The translations under genes and the position numbers were made by a program. This document shows positions 43,976 to 52,148 of a DNA stretch of 64,000 nt, piece by piece (within the stretch, counting starts at the first letter, position 1; each line of letters begins with the position of its first letter). The DNA is from Paenibacillus sp. USDA918EY (GTDB lineage: Bacteria > Bacillota > Bacilli > Paenibacillales > Paenibacillaceae), in NCBI RefSeq assembly GCF_009870825.1, contig NZ_WTWY01000008.1, positions 204,732 to 268,731 on the forward strand. The letters run 5' to 3'. Below the pieces are notes generated by a model. That model saw only the letters and a program-made list of their open reading frames with translations. It had not been told where the DNA came from and did not search any database.

Positions 43976-45382
43976 GTGCGGAGAGCATTAACGTTATTCA
44001 TTTGCTGCCTGTTCATCTTCGCTGCAGGATGCAGCGGCGCGGGAAACAAGGGCATGGTAAAATCCGGTGCTGAAGGAGAGCATGTGACAGGAGCAAATCC
44101 GTCAGATCAAGCGAATGAGCAAGGTAAAATGAATAACCCGAATGAATTGGCAGCATCGGATGGAAAGCCCAAGACTATCACGTTCTCGATGTATCATTAC
44201 AACGCGTATTACGAGCAGGCGAAACGGGAGTATGAGGCGAAGCATCCGGATATTACGATCAATCTGAAATATGCAGCGAAAGAGGACGACGATCTGAGCG
44301 GACAAGCGCTCGAGAAATTCAGGCAAACGACCAGCACCGAGCTATTAACCGGCAAAGGTCCCGATCTGATTGAGATGGACTGGCTGCCCGCGGACAAGTA
44401 CGTCGGCCGGAAGCTGCTGGTGAACCTGAGTTCCATGATGGAGCAGGATTCATCGTTTAAGAAAGAGCAGTATTTCCAGAATATTCTGGATCATGCCAAT
44501 CCGGGCGGCAGTATTTATACCGTACCTCTTCATTTCTCCTTGCAAGCGCTGATCGGGGATAAGGAAGCAATAGAGCGATCGAATGTATCATTTAATGATA
44601 CAACGTGGAATTGGAACCAGTTCACGGATGTATTGAAGCAGCTCGTTCAGAAAGGAGATTATGAGTACGGCTATGTATACAAGGCACAAATCAGCTTTAT
44701 CTATGATATTGTCCGTGGCAATTACTCCCGGCTTGTAGATGCTGAGCATAGGAAGGCTAACTTTGAAAATGGTCTATTTGTCCAATTGCTGGAGCAGACC
44801 AAAACGATGGAGGAGCAAAAGATCGCTTCATTCGATTACCGAAACTTTAAGAAAAGTTATTTCATTCCTGTGGATATCAACTCCCCAGGGAGCTACGTTT
44901 CGAACTTGAAGCGCTCCAACTACGGCAAGCCCGCCTATTACCTGGAATCGAAAGGGGAAGGACAACAGCCGGGGGGATTCTTTAGCACATACGACAACTT
45001 AGCGGTGAACGCGAACTCTCCCGTAACAGCGGAAGCCTGGGATTTTCTCAAGTTTTTAATGTCAGGGGATGAGGAACCGTCGACGGCGCAGTTCTTCCCG
45101 ATAAGCAAAGCCGCATATGAAAAGCAAGTGAAGCGTGTGTTGAAGGACGGGGTAACCGTGGAAAGCGAAGGAAAGCAGAATGAAACGATACAGGTGACGG
45201 AAACCGATCTTCAAGATCTGGATGCAATCATTGCAAAGGCAGTTAATATGAAATCCGATATGCCGGGAGAAATCCAGAAAATCGTGTTCGACGAGGCTCC
45301 CGCCTTCTTCAGCGGGCAGAAATCGTCTGAAGCGGTGGCGAAGCTCATCCAGAACAAGGTAACGACCTACCTCAATGAATAG
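43976..45382 (+). CDS. orphan ABC-type solute-binding lipoprotein (paralogue 2)
   Basis: A 468-residue lipoprotein; lipobox FAAGC with Cys19. The domain begins KTITFSMYHYNAYYEQAKRE and contains GPDLIEMDWLPADKYVGRKLL, HANPGGSIYTVPLHFS and EAWDFLKFLM, ending AFFSGQKSSEAVAKLIQNK. These blocks correspond one by one to the protein at 38971-40386. GTG 43976 lies 8 nt after GGAGAGGAG; the longer frame from 43910 lacks a site. No permease genes adjoin. Ligand unknown. Confidence 0.83.
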   Translation: MRRALTLFICCLFIFAAGCSGAGNKGMVKSGAEGEHVTGANPSDQANEQGKMNNPNELAASDGKPKTITFSMYHYNAYYEQAKREYEAKHPDITINLKYAAKEDDDLSGQALEKFRQTTSTELLTGKGPDLIEMDWLPADKYVGRKLLVNLSSMMEQDSSFKKEQYFQNILDHANPGGSIYTVPLHFSLQALIGDKEAIERSNVSFNDTTWNWNQFTDVLKQLVQKGDYEYGYVYKAQISFIYDIVRGNYSRLVDAEHRKANFENGLFVQLLEQTKTMEEQKIASFDYRNFKKSYFIPVDINSPGSYVSNLKRSNYGKPAYYLESKGEGQQPGGFFSTYDNLAVNANSPVTAEAWDFLKFLMSGDEEPSTAQFFPISKAAYEKQVKRVLKDGVTVESEGKQNETIQVTETDLQDLDAIIAKAVNMKSDMPGEIQKIVFDEAPAFFSGQKSSEAVAKLIQNKVTTYLNE

Positions 45383-45442
45383 AAGACGGTTAAGGGGATG
45401 GATTCATCCATTCTTTCAAGGTTTTTCGGGAGGCGTACATGC

Positions 45443-45461
45443 TTCGATCCCCCAGGCTCTA
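45443..45461 (+). repeat. degenerate tRNA-Ala 3' end (att-like scar)
   Basis: TTCGATCCCCCAGGCTCTA matches the last 20 nt of the tRNA-Ala at 23551-23570 with one deleted T and one C-to-T change. No other tRNA portion is present. It is followed, as at the true tRNA, by the conserved-loop stem-loop. Confidence 0.6.
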
Positions 45462-45466
45462 TAGCT

Positions 45467-45512
45467 AAAAACCCGCTGGACACAAGGATTTCCGAGTGTT
45501 TGGCGGGTTTTT
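45467..45512. repeat. conserved-loop stem-loop, copy B
   Basis: AAAAACCCGC...GACAC pairs with GTGTT...GCGGGTTTTT around the same loop as copies A and C. The 21-bp core 45481-45501 is identical to 23591-23611, while the outer stem sequence differs but still pairs. Two GGTCACA motifs follow (45545 and 45557). The gap 45383-45669 has no other feature. Confidence 0.7.
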
Positions 45513-45669
45513 CCTACGTGTAAATTGTTCGTTTTTGTTTTCGAGGTCACACGATTGGTCACAACGATAAATCATTGTTCCTAGGTGTCCGCCTTTTGTC
45601 AAGAATGGACCAGGGCATCCATAGTGGACACCCCTCTTCCGATGTTCCCAAACAGTCAGTGTTAACGAG

Positions 45670-46527
45670 TTATTGAGAAATCGAGTCTTTTAAGAAATCC
45701 GCAAAATTTACCGGGGATCTGCCAATCAGGTTTTCCAAAGCGGGATTGGTTTGCGAGAAATCTCCTTGTCGGCTTGCCTGAAACATCCCTGCAAGCATAC
45801 CGACCATCGCTTCCGGCAGCCCTCGGGACAGCAAGTGGTTCCGATATTCATCATCCGACACGACCATTCGCCGAATCGGTCGGTCCAAGATTTTGGAAGC
45901 AATCGATGCGATTCCATCCATGTCAATCGCTTCGGAAGCCGTAAGGTTAGGCGTTATACCGTCATATCCCTGCTCTGTCAGGATGACCGCTGTGGCTTCA
46001 GCCAGGTCGGAATGGGTGGTCCAGGCAACAGGACCGTCTTCCGGAGCAATCAATTCCCCTGTTTTCAAGGCATCCCCCATCCACATTTTCGCTGATGCGG
46101 CATAAAAGCCGTTTCGCAGCGACGTGAAAGTCATTCCTGAAGATTTTAGCAGCTCTTCCGTAGCAGCATGAACGTCCATGGGGGGAAAATGCGACGTTGC
46201 AGGCGAAAACATTTGGCTCGTGTACAGCAGTCGACGAACACCGGCTTTTTTTGCCGTTTCGATTGCGGTTTGATGGTGACGAACAGCAACTTCTCCCAAG
46301 GAGTGGGACGAGATCATGAGAACTTGAGACGCTTCCTCAAAGGCGCGAAGAAGACTTTCGGAATCATCGAAACTTCCTTGGCGAACACGAACGCCGCGTT
46401 CTTGTAGATCCTGTGCCTTGTTCACATCACGGACACTTACGCCAATTTCCCCGGCAGGAACACGTTTGAGAAGTTCTTCTACGACCTTCCGACCTAATTT
46501 TCCATTCGCTCCTGTAACAACGATCAT
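45670..46527 (-). CDS. NmrA-like NAD(P)H-binding oxidoreductase (QorB/YtfG type)
   Basis: Atypical SDR of 285 residues starting MIVVTGANGKLGRKVVEELL (glycine motif G-x-x-G-x-x-G). It has VSVRDVNKAQDLQERGVRVR and SFDDSESLLRAFEEASQVLM typical of NmrA-like quinone oxidoreductases, and SLRNGFYAASAKMWMG. There is no classical YxxxK. Homologues such as E. coli YtfG reduce quinones with NADPH; the substrate here is unknown. It is divergent from a TetR gene with a shared 232-bp control region. Confidence 0.85.
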   Translation of the reverse strand: MIVVTGANGKLGRKVVEELLKRVPAGEIGVSVRDVNKAQDLQERGVRVRQGSFDDSESLLRAFEEASQVLMISSHSLGEVAVRHHQTAIETAKKAGVRRLLYTSQMFSPATSHFPPMDVHAATEELLKSSGMTFTSLRNGFYAASAKMWMGDALKTGELIAPEDGPVAWTTHSDLAEATAVILTEQGYDGITPNLTASEAIDMDGIASIASKILDRPIRRMVVSDDEYRNHLLSRGLPEAMVGMLAGMFQASRQGDFSQTNPALENLIGRSPVNFADFLKDSISQ

Positions 46528-46612
46528 TTCTACTCATCCTTTCGTTTTGCAAACCAGAACAAGAGTTTCTTGCCATACGATTTGGTTTGTGCAATCATAA
46601 GCGTTAAGTGCA

Positions 46613-46634
46613 TGTTCAGTGACTTTTTTGAACA
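46613..46634. promoter_or_regulatory. possible operator between nmrA-like gene and tetR
   Basis: TGTTCA and TGAACA form an inverted repeat with a 10-nt centre in the divergent gap. It is the best dyad there, but short. Confidence 0.35.
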
Positions 46635-46759
46635 ACTTCTTAGATAAAAGATAATAGGATTGCGTAATGCCAACAACCTGCAAAAAGCTGTTTTTGTTGT
46701 GTTTCCAACATTTCTAGCCTTTTGTCTGTTATCGAGTTCAAGAGAAAGAAGGGGGTAAA

Positions 46760-47353
46760 ATGTCGGTAAATCCCGAGGATCCGCGTGTTAAAAGAACCCG
46801 TCAATTGTTTGTGCAAGCTTTTAACGATTTGGTTGGGAAAAAGAGAAACATCTATTCCATTTCCGTGCACGATATCACGAATCAAGCAACCGTCAATCGA
46901 ACAACATTTTATGCGCATTTTCAGGATAAACATGACTTTCTTGAATATTGGATGACGGAAAAGTTTCAAAAGGCTATAAGGGATAGACTGCCGGAAGAAA
47001 CAACATGCAATGCCGACCATTTGCGAATCCTTATTCAAACGATATTCGATTTTCTTTTGCAGTTTCATCAATGCAGTACGCCGGGAGACAAGCCGTTTGA
47101 GGCGATGTTTGAAAATGCCATGCATCAGGATCTTCATCGATTCCTGCTTAAACGGGTTAATGAATTGGACATACAGAGCTTTTCGCGAAAAAAGTTGGAA
47201 GCGATGGCACTCGTGATCAGTTGGAGCATATTCGGATCGGCTTTGCAGTGGAGCCAGAACCCTCAAGATCGCTCCGTGGAAACGATGTTTGAAGAAGTCG
47301 TTGAGGTTATATCGGTTCAATTGGCCCCTATTTGGGAGCAAACAGCCAGCTAA
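46760..47353 (+). CDS. TetR/AcrR family regulator
   Basis: A 197-residue regulator with DNA-binding segment RVKRTRQLFVQAFNDLVGKK, then YSISVHDITNQATVNRTTFY and AHFQDKHDFLEYW. It belongs to the branch with a short C-terminal ligand domain (YdgC/DhaS-like). Divergent from the NmrA-like oxidoreductase. An AAGAAGGGGG ribosome site lies before the ATG. Confidence 0.88.
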   Translation: MSVNPEDPRVKRTRQLFVQAFNDLVGKKRNIYSISVHDITNQATVNRTTFYAHFQDKHDFLEYWMTEKFQKAIRDRLPEETTCNADHLRILIQTIFDFLLQFHQCSTPGDKPFEAMFENAMHQDLHRFLLKRVNELDIQSFSRKKLEAMALVISWSIFGSALQWSQNPQDRSVETMFEEVVEVISVQLAPIWEQTAS

Positions 47354-47570
47354 GAAAATGCCTTTTTTCTCAATGCTTTGCTTTGATGCCCGGCGCTGTA
47401 ATCCCCCGGGAGCTGCCCGTATCATTTCACTGTCGAGCAGATCGCCAAGTTAAACGAGACAAGAATAGGCGCGGTCAGTGTCAAGAGAGGCTCTAAAAGA
47501 CTCGATTTCTCATCGGCACGGTTCATGGCGTCAAAGCATGTGAATAGGTCACCCAATTCGGAAGCTCCGG

Positions 47571-47600
47571 ACTGTCGGCAAAGTGTCGGCAGTTTTTTTG
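47571..47600 (+). terminator. terminator in the 47354-47875 gap
   Basis: ACTGTCG pairs with CGGCAGT (one wobble), followed by seven T residues. The 522-bp gap has no supported gene; small open frames there have no ribosome site or recognisable sequence. It may be decayed DNA read through from tetR. Confidence 0.55.
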
Positions 47601-47799
47601 TATCTTCTTTATCGATGCCGGTAAGCTCCACGTTCAGTTGATCCAGGCAAGGACATTGGGCTTGATCGGCACGGGGTTCAGCAGAAGGGACAGGATGGAT
47701 CCCGACAGAGTCAACCGGCGACGGTGAAGCAAGAATTTGTCTTTTTCATAGACCTCGGCTTACATGGTGAGAATGTTTCGGTTGTGCCCTCCAAAATCA

Positions 47800-47860
47800 T
47801 TGACAAACAGAGGTGGTTATTTGTAATATAACGGTGTAAGATAAATTTAACTAAGTTAAA
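47800..47860 (+). promoter_or_regulatory. promoter and operator of the FAD monooxygenase gene
   Basis: TTGACA (47800-47805), 18-nt spacer and TAATAT (47824-47829). Downstream of it is the perfect palindrome TTTAACTAAGTTAAA (47846-47860), 16 nt before the ATG. Its TAACT-AGTTA core resembles operators of classical TetR proteins, and a tetR gene lies directly downstream of the monooxygenase. Confidence 0.6.
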
Positions 47861-47875
47861 GAAGGGTGAAATGAT

Positions 47876-49108
47876 ATGAAATCACTATCTGTAGTTATTA
47901 TCGGTGGCGGTATCGGCGGACTTGCATTGGCACAAAGTTTGAAAAAAAATCACATTGATTTCCATGTTTGTGAACGTGAGCATGCAGATCATTTTGTTCA
48001 AACAGGCTATCGAATCAAAATAAATGAAAATGGATCCAATGCGCTGCGGTTTTGCCTTCCTGAAAAACTTTACGATCTCTATATGGAAACATCCGTTATA
48101 GGACCGGCACACCCTGTCTTCTTGGATCCGGTTTCTTTGGAACCCACGGGCGAACAGCACCACATGTACAATAAAGCGGAAGCCTCGCCATCCGTAAACC
48201 GGTTTACCTTTCGTGAAGTGTTGCTTGGCGAACTAGGCGACAGGATCAGCTTCGGATACCGATTTACCCATTATGAAAGGTTGGAAAACGGACGCTTAAG
48301 AGCGTGGTTCGATAATGGGGAGCATATGGATGCGGATGTCCTGGTTGGGGCTGACGGGGGAGGCTCCAAAGTCCGGCAACAGTACAAGCCTGGGGTGAAA
48401 ATTTTCGATACGGGTGGCAGGGCTCTTTATACCAAGGCATTTCTGGATGAGGAGCGGAGAAAGGAACTGAATATGCTCATTGGGGATGGCAGCATGAGAG
48501 GCCTTCTAAACCCGGAAGGAGATGCTCCGGTTTCCCTTCTTCTTGAAGAGATGGCTTTCAAGCCGAATATTGAGCAATTACCGGCATCCATGTCCCTAAA
48601 TGTGAAGATTTCTCCTCAACAGGATTACCTGTACGCTGTGTTTGCGTGCTCGCCCGAGTGGTTTGGGATCCCTGACGAGCAGCTTTTCCAGTTGAACGGG
48701 TTCGAATTGTTATCCTTTACTCAAGAGAAAACCAAACACTGGCACCCACAAGTAAAACGGATGTTGGAATTGGCGGATCCCGAGAAAACGGCTGTTTATC
48801 ACCTTCGTAACGTTCTGCCGTATAAGCCTTGGAAAGAAACGACCCAGCTCGTTTTGCTGGGAGACGCCCTGCATCCCATGACACCGGCAGGGATCGGCGG
48901 GAATGCGGCACTCTTTGATGCCTATGAGCTCTCGAAGGAATTAATCAACGTGAAAAACGGGGAAAAGGAACTTTTGGCCGCTTTACGCGATTATGAAGTG
49001 AGTGCCATTGAACGGGGGATGAGGGATGTACGGCTTTCCTCGAAAGCAGGAGAAAGGATGTTCAACCAGAAGCCGTTGCCCTCTGAAGATGTAGAATTGG
49101 AGGAATAA
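47876..49108 (+). CDS. FAD-dependent monooxygenase (aromatic hydroxylase-like)
   Basis: Group A flavoprotein monooxygenase of 410 residues. The dinucleotide-binding VVIIGGGIGGLALAQSL has GGGIGG at residues 10-15. The middle VLVGADGGGSKVRQQY matches the DG motif, and LVLLGDALHPMTPAGIGGNA is the FAD-ribityl GD motif. It resembles PgaE/TetX-like hydroxylases in overall plan. The adjacent gene encodes a TetR with a classical-type C-terminal domain. Substrate unknown; antibiotic inactivation is only one possibility. Confidence 0.87.
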   Translation: MKSLSVVIIGGGIGGLALAQSLKKNHIDFHVCEREHADHFVQTGYRIKINENGSNALRFCLPEKLYDLYMETSVIGPAHPVFLDPVSLEPTGEQHHMYNKAEASPSVNRFTFREVLLGELGDRISFGYRFTHYERLENGRLRAWFDNGEHMDADVLVGADGGGSKVRQQYKPGVKIFDTGGRALYTKAFLDEERRKELNMLIGDGSMRGLLNPEGDAPVSLLLEEMAFKPNIEQLPASMSLNVKISPQQDYLYAVFACSPEWFGIPDEQLFQLNGFELLSFTQEKTKHWHPQVKRMLELADPEKTAVYHLRNVLPYKPWKETTQLVLLGDALHPMTPAGIGGNAALFDAYELSKELINVKNGEKELLAALRDYEVSAIERGMRDVRLSSKAGERMFNQKPLPSEDVELEE

Positions 49109-49230
49109 CTAGGATTTTTTTTTAATTCCGTGTGGATCAGTGTTTTAGGCATGTTCCTTGCAAAGCTCCCTGTTATATAGAGTATAATAAGTCATATAAG
49201 AATTTTTGGAATGGAGTTGGAGTGTTTTTT

Positions 49231-49875
49231 ATGCCTAAACGCAGGCCACATATCAGCGAAGAGAAAATCATTGCAGCCTCATGGAAGCTTCTCTCCGACC
49301 AAGGAATCGAAAATTTTACGATGAGAAACCTCTCCAAGGAATTGAATGTTCAAGCGCCCACGATTTATTGGTACTTCGAGAGTAAGCAAGTCCTTTATCA
49401 AACGTTGGCCAACCTGGTTTCAAAAGAAATCATAAGCGATCTTCCCAAACAAGGAGACTGGCGAGAAAGGCTTCAACTAAGCGCAACGGTTATTCGAAGC
49501 AAGCTTCAGCAATTCCCTTGTTCCGGTCAGCTTCTGATGAAGTCAAGGCCAGAGGCTGACTTTATGGAATTGTTCGAATGTCTATTGCAGATGATCGAAC
49601 CTACCTCGTTGACGGATAAACAAAAATTTTCATATACGACCCATTTTTTTAACTACGTCATCAATTTTGCCGTTGAAGAATATGAACAACGTATGTTGCA
49701 GATATCGTTAGAGGAGGATCATAACGAAAATACCCATGTGGATCTTTCGCAATTTGCATTGCTTCAACGGATGCACGAAGAAGATATGTTTAAATTGATG
49801 GGTTCTGATGAACTTTTTAATTCCGGAATCCTCTTATTACTTGATGGAATAGAGCAGAGGGTTAAAAAGGTTTGA
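49231..49875 (+). CDS. TetR family regulator, classical TetR-like
   Basis: A 214-residue repressor. The HTH is EKIIAASWKLLSDQGIENFT, then MRNLSKELNVQAPTIYWYF, followed by ESKQVLYQTLANL. The pattern LNVQAPTIYWYF-SK is that of TetR(class)-type proteins, as is the helical C-terminal domain. ATG 49231 follows GGAGTTGGAG; the longer frame from 49132 is unlikely. It probably acts at the palindrome upstream of the FAD monooxygenase. Confidence 0.88.
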   Translation: MPKRRPHISEEKIIAASWKLLSDQGIENFTMRNLSKELNVQAPTIYWYFESKQVLYQTLANLVSKEIISDLPKQGDWRERLQLSATVIRSKLQQFPCSGQLLMKSRPEADFMELFECLLQMIEPTSLTDKQKFSYTTHFFNYVINFAVEEYEQRMLQISLEEDHNENTHVDLSQFALLQRMHEEDMFKLMGSDELFNSGILLLLDGIEQRVKKV

Positions 49876-49912
49876 AGAGGACGGCCAATGGGCCCTCCAA
49901 AATCTAATCTCT

Positions 49913-49959
49913 AAAAAGCCTTTAAACACAAGGATTTCCAAGTGTTTAAAGGCTTGTTT
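49913..49959. repeat. conserved-loop stem-loop, copy C
   Basis: AAAAAGCCTTTAAACAC (from 49913) pairs with GTGTTTAAAGGCTTGTTT. The 21-bp core 49927-49947 differs from copies A and B at one base. Here the stem is fully complementary. It serves as terminator for the tetR gene; no tRNA-like sequence precedes it. Confidence 0.7.
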
Positions 49960-50036
49960 CTACGTCTGAATAAATTATGATTGAAGGTCGACCAGTAAGT
50001 TCTGGTGACCTCATGACGGGAACATATTCTCACATT

Positions 50037-51056
50037 TTATCCGTTCCTACGAGTTGCCAACAAGCGTTTTAAGTTATCATCAATGAACTGATTATCGCTA
50101 CTATTGATTCCGCGGCCTGCAAAATGGCCCCAGACCGACTCGATCGGTTTAAATTCAGCATTAGGTATACGCTTTGCCTCGTATTCGTTATCGTCCGCCG
50201 GGCAGAAGAGATCCGTGCTTCCCGGCATGACGCAGGCAAGTGCTTTAATGCTCCCCAGCGCCTTATCGAAATCTCCGTTGTAGGCGGGATTTGCGCTAAT
50301 ATCTGCATGTTGGCCCGTCCATAACATGGCTAGGACATTGTGCGGATCCATCTGCATAAAGCTATTTTCCCAGACGCCGACCATAAAATCCGCCAAGGAG
50401 TCAAATCCCATCTCACGATAAAGTTCCTTTCTGTAAAACGCTGACGATACGCCCCATCCTGCATAGACACGGCCAACGGCGCGCATGTCTGCGGAAGTCA
50501 ACTGGTTCAATTTGCTTGAATCGAAGCCGACTGCAGCCATGAGCGGAGCTTTCATCCCTTCCAGAACCACGTACGTTTGGGGCCAGGTCTTGGCCACGCC
50601 GGCGAAAGGCGCAATCCGTTCTACCATGTCGGGATAACTTGCCCCCCATTGGAATGCTTGAATGCCTCCCATGGACCAACCAACGACGAGAGCGATCTTT
50701 TGAATGCCGAATTTTTCGGTCACCAGCCGATGCTGGAATTGAACGTTGTCATAGATCGTTACCTGCGGAAAATTCGCCCGGTCGAATGGCGAAGGCGTGT
50801 TGCTGGGAGACGAAGATAACCCGTTGCCCAGCAGATTTGGAACGATGATGAAATATTGTTCTGGATCCAGCGCCATGCCGCTTCCAATCAACCATTCATT
50901 CTGAACATGCTGGTCGCCAAAAGCCGTTGGATAGACGATGACATTATCTTTTTTTTCATTCAATCTTCCATAAGTCTTATAAGCCAGAAAAGCGCCCGGT
51001 AATGTCACTCCCGATTGCAAGGTTACGTCGCCCAAATCAAAAATCTCATAATCCAT
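50037..51056 (-). CDS. alpha/beta hydrolase, homoserine O-acetyltransferase (MetX)-like
   Basis: A 339-residue alpha/beta-fold protein. It has VTLPGAFLAYKTYGRLNEKK, typical of the MetX-like branch, an oxyanion segment FIIVPNLLGNGLSSSP, the nucleophile elbow GWSMGG, and a late acid/His pair (GSTDLFCPADDNEYEAKRIP; WGHFAGRG). True MetX enzymes act in methionine synthesis, but many relatives are plain esterases, and the lack of met genes nearby leaves the substrate open. ATG 51056 follows GGGAGAG. Divergent from a LysR gene that probably regulates it. Confidence 0.82.
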   Translation of the reverse strand: MDYEIFDLGDVTLQSGVTLPGAFLAYKTYGRLNEKKDNVIVYPTAFGDQHVQNEWLIGSGMALDPEQYFIIVPNLLGNGLSSSPSNTPSPFDRANFPQVTIYDNVQFQHRLVTEKFGIQKIALVVGWSMGGIQAFQWGASYPDMVERIAPFAGVAKTWPQTYVVLEGMKAPLMAAVGFDSSKLNQLTSADMRAVGRVYAGWGVSSAFYRKELYREMGFDSLADFMVGVWENSFMQMDPHNVLAMLWTGQHADISANPAYNGDFDKALGSIKALACVMPGSTDLFCPADDNEYEAKRIPNAEFKPIESVWGHFAGRGINSSDNQFIDDNLKRLLATRRNG

Positions 51057-51163
51057 CGTGTTGTCTCTCCCTTCAAAATGAACCATACATTAAGAATGTG
51101 TTTCTTGTTGTTAGTATAGATCTGTGATACTCTCAATAAAAGTGAATGGTTTTCATACTAGCA

Positions 51164-51178
51164 TTCAATAATATTGAA
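51164..51178. promoter_or_regulatory. LysR-type binding palindrome
   Basis: TTCAATAATATTGAA is a perfect 15-bp palindrome with the T-N11-A form favoured by LysR regulators, in the divergent region and 19 nt before the lysR start. Confidence 0.55.
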
Positions 51179-51196
51179 AACAAAAAGGGGGACCGT

Positions 51197-52126
51197 ATGA
51201 TGGAATTGCGCCAACTGATTACGTTCCGCACGGTTGCAGCAACTTTAAATTTCAGTCGGGCTGCGGAAGCGTTGAACTACGTCCCCTCCAACGTCACGAT
51301 GCAAATCAAAGCATTGGAGGATGAGCTGGATGTTCGTCTCTTTGACCGCTTGGGGAAGCAGCTTGTTCTCACGCATGCGGGTAAACGCTTTTTAACCCAG
51401 ATCCAAAGCGTTCTGGAAAAATTGGACGAAGCTCGCACCGTCGTTCACGACAATGAAGTGCTAAGCGGCACCCTAACGATCAGTGCCAACGAGGTGATTT
51501 GCGCCTATCGGCTTCCGGCTGTCTTTCAACGATTTCGTTCGCAGCATCCGGGAGTCCGTCTGATCTTCCGCTCCGTTCCCAATCTGGAGCTCAAACAAGC
51601 ACTATTTGAGGGAACTGCCGATGTCGTCTTTATGTTGGACGAACCGATTCGCTCAAGTGGGCTTAAGGTAGAGCCGTTGGTGGAGGAAAATTTCCGCCTT
51701 TTCGCCGCTCCGGACCATCCGCTCGCCAAACGAAAGGTGCTGCAGCTGGATGATTTTCACGGGGAAGTGTTCCTGACGAATGAAAAGGGTTGTCCCTATC
51801 GAACGATGTTTGACCGGTCATTTGAGAAAGAGGGCATTGATAGTATTACGTATTTAGAGTTTCAAAGTGCGGAAGCCATTAAACAATGCGCCATTTCGGG
51901 AATCGGCATTGCCTTTCTTCCTGAAATCGTAGTGGAAGCCGAAGTTGAACGGGGCGAACTTGTTGCTCTTCCATGGCAAATTCCGGACCTTCACGTGTAT
52001 ACGCAGATGTCATGGCATAAAGACAAGTGGCTTTCACCCATCATGTTATCTTTCATAGAAGCGGCGAGGGAGGTTCTCGCTATAGATTCATCTTCCCAAC
52101 TCCGTAATAGAAAAACCCTTGCATAA
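51197..52126 (+). CDS. LysR family transcriptional regulator
   Basis: A 309-residue regulator. The N-terminal winged HTH reads MELRQLITFRTVAATLNFSR, then AAEALNYVPSNVTMQIKALE, followed by DELDVRLFDRLGKQL. The C-terminal part is a periplasmic-binding-like effector domain (about 90-295). Start at the tandem ATGATG after GGGGG. It is divergent from the MetX-like hydrolase. Its stop codon lies within a terminator hairpin. Confidence 0.92.
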   Translation: MMELRQLITFRTVAATLNFSRAAEALNYVPSNVTMQIKALEDELDVRLFDRLGKQLVLTHAGKRFLTQIQSVLEKLDEARTVVHDNEVLSGTLTISANEVICAYRLPAVFQRFRSQHPGVRLIFRSVPNLELKQALFEGTADVVFMLDEPIRSSGLKVEPLVEENFRLFAAPDHPLAKRKVLQLDDFHGEVFLTNEKGCPYRTMFDRSFEKEGIDSITYLEFQSAEAIKQCAISGIGIAFLPEIVVEAEVERGELVALPWQIPDLHVYTQMSWHKDKWLSPIMLSFIEAAREVLAIDSSSQLRNRKTLA

Positions 52127-52138
52127 CAAGGGTTTTTC
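52110..52138. terminator. bidirectional terminator between lysR and the acetyltransferase gene
   Basis: AAAAACCCTTG and CAAGGGTTTTT form a perfect stem with flanking A and T runs, so it can act on both convergent genes. Confidence 0.88.
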
Positions 52139-52148
52139 TGTTGCGTTA

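Noticed and set aside
47422..47631. 69-residue minus-strand frame in the 47.4-47.8 kb gap
   Set aside because: No ribosome site and no recognisable sequence, and its region contains a terminator hairpin for the other strand.
50037..51056. True homoserine O-acetyltransferase (metX)
   Set aside because: The fold matches, but there are no methionine genes nearby and it is paired with a LysR regulator in an accessory region; a general MetX-like hydrolase call is safer.
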